Of a DNA stretch of 25,258 nt, positions 18,933 to 25,258 are shown in pieces. The position numbers and the translations under genes were made by a program. The notes under the pieces were generated by a model. That model saw nothing but the letters and a program-made list of their open reading frames with translations, was not told the DNA's origin and searched no databases. Every line of letters begins with the position of its first letter. Position 1 is the first letter of the stretch. The DNA is from Lingula anatina (lineage: Eukaryota > Brachiopoda > Lingulata > Lingulida > Lingulidae), in NCBI RefSeq assembly GCF_001039355.2, contig NW_019775682.1, forward strand, positions 1 to 25,258, in the 5' to 3' direction.

Positions 18933-20402
18933 TCACTTCTTACCACTGAAAAACTGAAATCAGAATGAGAAAAAAATTAGCATCAATGATAATTAACTAT
19001 GCTATTTCATATCACGATATATCTCACAGACACTCTGTGGAGACAGAATAGAAGAAAACCTCTATGAGATGCCTGCAAAAAATAACGAAAATCAAAAGAA
19101 AATAGATTTCCAGTCCTTGTACCTACTGGGTCTTCAAAAGGCACATGGTCTATTAAAAAATAATAAAAATAAAAATAAAGACAGGAAAGTATAGAGAAAG
19201 TCTTAATATGACTGGAAGGTGGTGATGCTATCTATACTACTAGAAATTCAACACAGCTTACTAAGATTTTCTTTTATTACTTAAATGTAAATCTGCATGT
19301 ACTACATTACATTTTTTTCGCAAGTAATATTTTTCTTTTGTGAATGAATGAATGAGGGGAAGGTGCAAGTAATATTTTTCTTTTGTGAATGAATGAATGA
19401 GGGGAAGGTGTCTCTTTTTATCATTGAGTAACAAATGCCTTGTATATGTTTATATGAAACTGAAAAAATTAACTGTACACTGCATCTGTTTTACAATTTT
19501 ATCTTTTTGCCTTATCTCAGTAATGCTGCAAACATGACAGGGCAAACAACAAAGCAATCTTTTTACAGCAATAATCTGAGTATCTGATTCCACAAATGTG
19601 CACAGTTACCTTTCTAATGGCTGCATAGGCACTGCCAAATTTGTCCATCTTCTGTAAATCCTTTGCTATCCAGTCTGGCAGCTGACTGGACACAGATGGC
19701 CGCTGGTACCTCTGGTCAAGTAACAAGATTGTGGCATAGTCAGCGAGGTGGCGAATTGCACGACCTAGAAAGTAAGTAATGAGTGGGTGAAGCTGGGGAA
19801 GTTAATCAACATATATGGAATATAAATAATTATTGAACTACACAGACTATGACGGTCTATGTAAATCAACCCAACTCTGCAGGGACTCTGGCTGAGTGCA
19901 ATCAGCTTAACCGAATAACACGCCTCCTCGAGTTTGCATGTACTCGTATAATCACCAGCTTTTCTGTATTCTATATTTAATGCCGGAGAAGGCCTTTTAA
20001 TCTGTTAAACTGATTGCATTCAGCAAAAGTCCCACGCACACTAATTCTATGTGTATGGGGCAAATGATTACTAATTCTAAAAGCCATGAATGACACACAC
20101 AGTTCAATCTCTACTTCTTTTATTTTTCTGGCACATGATGTTATTTGGTTTGCATACAAAGATAAATATGTCATCTACCTATGGACTGGTTAACTGCCTT
20201 CATACAGAGATTCTCATAGTGTTGCTGGCCTGCAGACTTCCCATCAAGTCCTTTTGGCTTTATAAAGAAAGCAAAGACTGGTGCAGGCTTACATGATACA
20301 CCACATACAGATATGAAAAGTCTTAATAAAATTAAATTTGAAAGTTTCAGTAATCTGAACTATTTCATTCACATTTTAGACTAACATTTGACATTATATT
20401 TG

Positions 20403-20492
<90 letters not shown>

Positions 20493-20972
20493 TACCACAT
20501 TTGCATTGAGATAATCCATTTTCTCTTTGAGTTCTGGTGACCTTATGTTTGGATATGGTAGACCCACCATTACAATACACCTGACATGCAACAAATACAA
20601 CATGAAAACACTGAAAGCATTTCACTTATCTTATACAGTAAAAAGCTGAAAAGTTTGTCTGAAGATGATTCTTTACTAACAGTTTTTTTTTCACTTATAA
20701 AAATTTCATCAAAATTGACAATGGGCCTCTCGATAATTTCGAAATGTTTTGACTCCTAATATGGCCGGGTTGGATTCAAGCATTTAAAAATATTCATTAA
20801 TTTTTTAGTGCTGAAACTTTCAGGTTTTTACCATATAATTGTTCAATTTTAGAAACTTAATAGTACAGTTGTGGTTATTGGCACATTTATAATCCAATTG
20901 TATTATAAGACTCAATCTTTTATCAGGCAGAAATGTCACCCTCAGAGGCAGCCAGTCACCAAGATGAAAGGC

Positions 20973-21029
<57 letters not shown>

Positions 21030-21564
21030 CTTTACCTGCCCAGCTGATCAGAGAAATTAATGCCCTCACTCATCTTGCCTCCTACCACACAGAACAACAC
21101 AGCTCCTGAGACAGCAGTGGAATTATAGATACAGTTGGCATACTCTGTTAGAGTGGAGTCCACCTGGCTGGCTTTCTTTGGCTCACGGAATATCTGAAAA
21201 TATTATCTTTGTTGCATTATAAAATATCAGAAAGAGGTAAATAAATCTCATAAAACTGTAATAAAAACAATGTTATTAATATTACATGATAAGAATTAAT
21301 GGAATCAGACAATTTGTTAATTATTTTTTAATGTGCTTTGTGGTTCTGACACAGTTCATTAATTTTTGGTCTAATTACTGTGTAAGTAAGAATACTTAAA
21401 GGATAGTCAACTACCTTCTTTTTAGCTGCAATCCTGACTAGACACCCTGATTTCTCCCAGTAAGTATACACAAGTTTCTCATAGTCGTAAGAAGGGAAGA
21501 AGCAAACCACACCCCCGGGAACCAGGGTGCATATGTTGCAGAGCACCCTACCTAGCTCATCAAG
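18933..21564 (-). CDS. DDX11: DDX11/CHL1 DNA helicase, C-terminal 215 residues, 6 exons (partial)
   Basis: Minus-strand exons in transcript order are 21415-21564, 21036-21193, 20496-20580, 20179-20257, 19610-19764 and 18933-18953, all with GT-AG introns and consistent phases. DDX11 is an XPD-family iron-sulphur 5'-3' helicase acting in cohesion and replication. The sequence shows [23 protein letters not shown] (motif IV region), [14 protein letters not shown] (motif V), [28 protein letters not shown] (motif VI, with an intron inside QSI|G) and [12 protein letters not shown], all characteristic of the DDX11 C-terminal RecA domain. The last exon encodes only FFSGKK before TGA, so it is the least certain; reading through its donor would instead add about 30 unrelated residues. 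The N-terminal domain, iron-sulphur cysteines and motifs I-III are not in the recognised part. Two donors sit almost directly against microsatellites. Confidence 0.93.
19320..19409 (+). repeat. Tandem duplication, period 45 bp, in a DDX11 intron
   Basis: The unit starting gcaagtaatatttttctttt occurs twice, at 19320 and 19365, and looks identical. It lies in the last DDX11 intron (18954-19609). Confidence 0.9.
19853..20070 (+). mobile_element. Foldback MITE-like element, family II, in a DDX11 intron
   Basis: Shares inner motifs with 9793-10050: a core accagcttttctgtattct (present there as its reverse complement) and tgattgcattcagcaa in the right arm. The left arm has gagtgcaatcagcttaac as the inverse of the right arm. 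Outer ends are degenerate, so boundaries are approximate. Confidence 0.6.
20405..20489 (+). repeat. (GT)n(GA)n microsatellite abutting a DDX11 splice donor
   Basis: On the coding (minus) strand the intron starts gtaagat and then runs into about 60 bases of CT and about 24 of CA repeats. The exon ends at 20496, so the tract begins only a few bases into the intron. Confidence 0.95.
20973..21026 (+). repeat. (AAT)n microsatellite abutting a DDX11 splice donor
   Basis: Trinucleotide tract of about 18 units starting some 9 bases into the intron that follows the exon ending at 21036 (minus strand). Confidence 0.95.
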
Positions 21565-21607
21565 CTGTAAACAAAATGTAATAGTTAACTTTTCATAAAA
21601 ATAGATT

Positions 21608-21847
21608 GGGTTCCCACACATAGATTGATCTAACAGGATCAATTCATCTCCAGCGGGTTTCTTGCTGAATTGCTTTCAGCTTAAGCAGCTTAGATATCTA
21701 CTACAACTCCTAAACGATAATTAATTACTCCCTAATAGCTTCAGTGGGCGACAGACATCTAAGCCCCTTAAGTTGATTGCAATTTAGCGAGAATCCACTC
21801 GGAGATAGATCGATCACAGTTAGTGTGATAGGGCCTGGGAATGGTCC
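21608..21847 (-). mobile_element. Foldback MITE-like element, family I, upstream of a DDX11 exon
   Basis: Read on the minus strand it starts gggaccattcccaggccct and ends gatcctgttagatcaatc, collinear with 2354-2560 and 6464-6670. The arms pair as inverted repeats. It lies about 45 bp upstream (in transcript sense) of the exon acceptor at 21565-21566. Confidence 0.7.
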
Positions 21848-24800
21848 CATAGGTTACCCTCTGTGGACATTTACTCTGAAGCGACCAGGTAACTTTTGGC
21901 CATATGGCCATTAAATCTGCACAAGTGCAGATGACTTTGTACCTGCTCTACAGGAGCTCAGTGGGAGCTGGGGTTTGTGCTGATGTGATTAATGCTTGTT
22001 ACACAACCTCTCTTGTCTTGTCTGTCTGCTGAAACTAGTCATTCGGTTTGAAGGAATACCCTGAAGTAACAAACTATTCATAAGGGGCTTTTTTTCTTGT
22101 CGCAGAAGAGCAATTAACTGTCTTATTTGCTGTCAGGGATACTTGTTAAGTGGCAGTGCCCGAGTTGTCATGCAAAAATTACCAGCTATGTAATCATCCT
22201 TGAAATTTCATTACAGTACAGAGAATAACCATGAATTTAACCAGAGACATATCTGTGAATATCTAGTGAAAAATCAATCTTTGGCCCTGGTAGAGGGCAA
22301 AAATAGATCAGGCTGGAATAAATGCACAGTGGTTAAAGGTGACTTGGGAAAAAATAGGTTGGAGACAGACATGCCAGCAACTAACAGTGTCTCTTTTATC
22401 CAAGTTTTGGCACCTTTATATGCAGCAAACTGGTTCTGCTTACAGAGGATACAGTGACACTCAGGGTGCATTAAGATAAAAGGGGAGGCTATACCTACTG
22501 AAGCAACCTGGTGGCAGATTAAGCAATGGGTTTATAGTGCATGAGTGATATACAACTTTCCTTGCTTAACTATTACATTTCATTTGAGCTGATGAAGATA
22601 AATGCATGTCACAGTGCCCAGCTAATCAACCAATTCACCTGCACGCACAAAGCATGTGACAGCTGTATCAGTATATAGCACATTGTAATACTCTATGAAG
22701 AGCTTAGGTGAGATTCCAACACAATTCGGTTCTACTAAGTCACACCTAACGCAACCACTCAGGCATACATCAGATTATGTACTGTTGGGGAAGATGTTGG
22801 AAATGTCCATAAAATTAACACTAGGAACAAGATGCGTTGAAATAAAATAAAAATAGTTTTAAAAGAAAATTGAAAGGGATACTAAGAGAAATTTGAAGTA
22901 TGATTTCATTAACATTAATAAAGCAAGAGGAATGCTGCCCTTGTGTCTTTACTAACTATTGTAAATTACAGGAGATTTATCACAATTATTTTGTTCTCAA
23001 CTGTCACAGAAATGGTGTAAAATTGCCAACCTCGCCAGGGTAGAAATATCAAAGTATCAGTCATGTTACTAGAAAAACATCCATTATCTTGATTTCAAGC
23101 ATTGTCACACTCTTACCAGACTATTAAGTTTGATGTATTCTCAAATGCTACTAAAGGACATTTAAGGGAAAGCTGCACACAAATCCATCATCATGATGTT
23201 TAGTGTCAGAATTACATAAACATGATGCTAAATGCATATTATAGATATTCATCTCCATAATATTTGTTATCAGATTTTCTGAATATTGTCTCTGCAAACT
23301 GTAAATCAACATGCATCATGAAAATAAATAGTAAATGAACTGTGAAACCCAAACATTATTCCAAGATTTATGACACCAGTATTTGATATCAAAATTAGTT
23401 AAATTATAAGATTTTGGAAATCCATTGACCTGATTCCATTTTTCATAGACCTTAGTTCCCATTGATTTCAGTGAAGTATGCTCCCCCCCCCCCCCATTCT
23501 ACAATGAAAATGTTAGAAAATGATGCAACTTAAATTTACATGTTCTGCTTCTGCAAAAAGACCTATTAGTAAGTGTTGGTAATTAAATGTGTAAAAAAAA
23601 GGACGCATTTTTTTCGTGTGTTCACCTACATGCGTGTATGTGCATGCATGTGTGGGTTGGGGTGGAGTTACTCTGGATTTGCATAATAACGATTTCCACA
23701 TAAAAAAGTTTGGACAAAAAAAAAAAAATCTCACACACATGGTACATGCTGTGAAGCACAAATTGCTTGAAACAGAAATGTGCTTTTCATTCATACTTTA
23801 GTGCTCATACAGAAGATAAATACACATATCTTAAATGATACCGGCTGGGGTCCCTGAGAGTTTCTTCACAAATCCAAGTGAAATCAACATGAAACTGAAT
23901 CATAATTATTTATAGAAACTCTGGCACACAACTGCTGCTGATCCATCACCCAGTGAGCTGCCAAATTATCTCAAAGTGGAGAAATATCAAAAAGCTCATC
24001 GACCCTGCCACCTCTCAAATACACTGTCCCAAATTTTATCTCGTACTGTAATGTAATAAAATATAAATGTAAACTATAGTGAAATGGAAGCATGTCAGAC
24101 ATCATGTAGGCTTTACCTGCTCACCAGGGTTTGTTTAATTTACCTATAGAGAAAGGAGGGGGGAAAGGTGTTTTCCACCCGGTGGACTCACCTGAGACAG
24201 TTGCACTCTTTGTTTACATCTGGCATTAAATTTAGCTTTGCACCAAAAAACCCAGTACCTAACCCAAATTCCGTACCACAAAACCAACCCAACCCAATGC
24301 ATTTTGAAGTCTCCTAATGGAAGAGTCTAGTATTTCTGAGGGATGGTAGTAGTTCATTTTTATACTGATGAATTCACTTGTAATGAAAGTCTGTATGTAT
24401 GTCTAAAAGAGAGATCCAGAAACTTACAACTCATTGAATAAAGAGGAGAGTTACTGCAGAAGGGGAAAAATGAAAACTGATGCATTCATACAGTCAGGCC
24501 ATCGCCCCTCTCCCCAGGGGTGTGTGCTCTCCCCACAGTTTTGTTTACTCACTGATTTTCACCTGGTAAAAAATGGCAGTGTATGTTTCTTCTGAATCAA
24601 TCAGTTGAAAAAACCAATGGCTTGACTAATCCTTTTTTTGGGCAAACATTTCATCAGTCATTGAACTGCCCTAGATTTTACACAATACATCTTCAGGGCC
24701 AATAATAAATCAAGATATAGCCCTGCTACTTGGAATTGAGTGAAATTTTCATTTTTCTGATATCCATGTCAGCGCGCGCACAGCCATAGTATAAGACTGC

Positions 24801-25202
24801 AAACATGGGCAAGAGTGACTTGTCATAAATCTTAATATGGAGGTTAATCTGGGTTGTTCAACAAAGCAGCTTTTGGAGGAAATTCTGTCCAATTAGAGGG
24901 TAAGCAAGGACATTCAAGGTCAACAAAAATAAACTGTGTTTAGTCACACATTACATTTAGAATGATGGTCTAATGAATATCACCATTGCAGGAGCAGAAA
25001 GTTCACTTATGTCATCCATTATCTTTGTTTTACTGTTAAAATGATGAAAGCAAAGAGATTCAAAGGCATAACCCCAGTACATTTGAAAATGAGTAAATAA
25101 TGACATAAATATATCTGATTCAATATTTAAGAATACTTTAGTGCAGTGTAGCTGCTTGCTGTAATCTTGTATATAATAAATAGTGTCGGGCAACATGTCT
25201 CC
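21848..25202. other. DDX11 upstream intron or flank, no exon recognised
   Basis: The first recognised DDX11 exon begins in phase 0 at 21564, so upstream exons must exist on the minus strand. I found no sequence resembling the preceding DDX11 segment up to the window edge. A strong donor-like site on the minus strand (CAG|GTGAGT near 24188) follows a frame with no DDX11 similarity. A short C run lies at 23483-23495. This may be one long intron. Confidence 0.45.
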
Positions 25203-25204
25203 TT

Positions 25205-25255
<51 letters not shown>

Positions 25256-25258
25256 TTT
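25203..25258 (+). repeat. (TTTA)n microsatellite at the window edge
   Basis: Tetranucleotide tract of at least 13 units that continues beyond the window. Confidence 0.95.

Noticed and set aside
24188-24260. Minus-strand donor CAG|GTGAGT as a possible upstream DDX11 exon
   Set aside because: The preceding frame (ending CKQRVQLSQ) does not resemble any DDX11 segment, so it is treated as a chance site.

Overview
The window is from the nuclear genome of an invertebrate animal. It is AT-rich and gene-poor, its coding sequence is split by GT-AG introns, and it carries many microsatellites and foldback MITE-like elements. Three protein-coding loci can be read with confidence. The gene families and the apparently high heterozygosity fit a marine bilaterian, but I cannot name the species or even the phylum. 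No tRNA, rRNA, CRISPR array or bacterial-type feature was recognised.

Layout. Positions 859-4958 and 4960-9079 are two diverged copies of the same ~4.1 kb segment, joined at a single ambiguous base (n, 4959). Each copy holds the 5' flank, first exon, first intron and at least the start of exon 2 of a 5-hydroxyisourate hydrolase gene (URAH). Copy A is cut off inside exon 2 exactly at the n. Copy B continues into a complete four-exon gene (8609-10266, + strand, 140 codons). The simplest reading is that two allelic haplotypes were placed in tandem by the assembler; a real segmental duplication is the alternative. The copies differ by a 30-bp micro-inversion, a foldback element present only in B, an intron-1 insertion present only in A, and microsatellite lengths.

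Positions 10267-13810 are 3' flank and intergenic DNA with a 105-bp tandem duplication and a hAT-like terminal sequence. A single-exon class A GPCR lies at 13811-15196 (- strand, 461 aa). It resembles adenosine receptors but lacks residues that bind adenosine. Positions 15197-18932 are intergenic. From 18933 to 21564 (- strand) lie six exons for the C-terminal 215 residues of DDX11/CHL1, an XPD-family iron-sulphur DNA helicase. The rest of that gene lies upstream, beyond or within 21565-25258, where I recognised no further exon.

The three genes have no shared pathway. URAH works in peroxisomal urate degradation, the GPCR is a membrane receptor, and DDX11 acts in sister-chromatid cohesion and replication. 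The main points of interest are the N-terminal peroxisomal signal (PTS2) of URAH on its own exon, the derived adenosine-receptor-like GPCR, and the structural differences between the two copies. I did not find a clearly new biological system.
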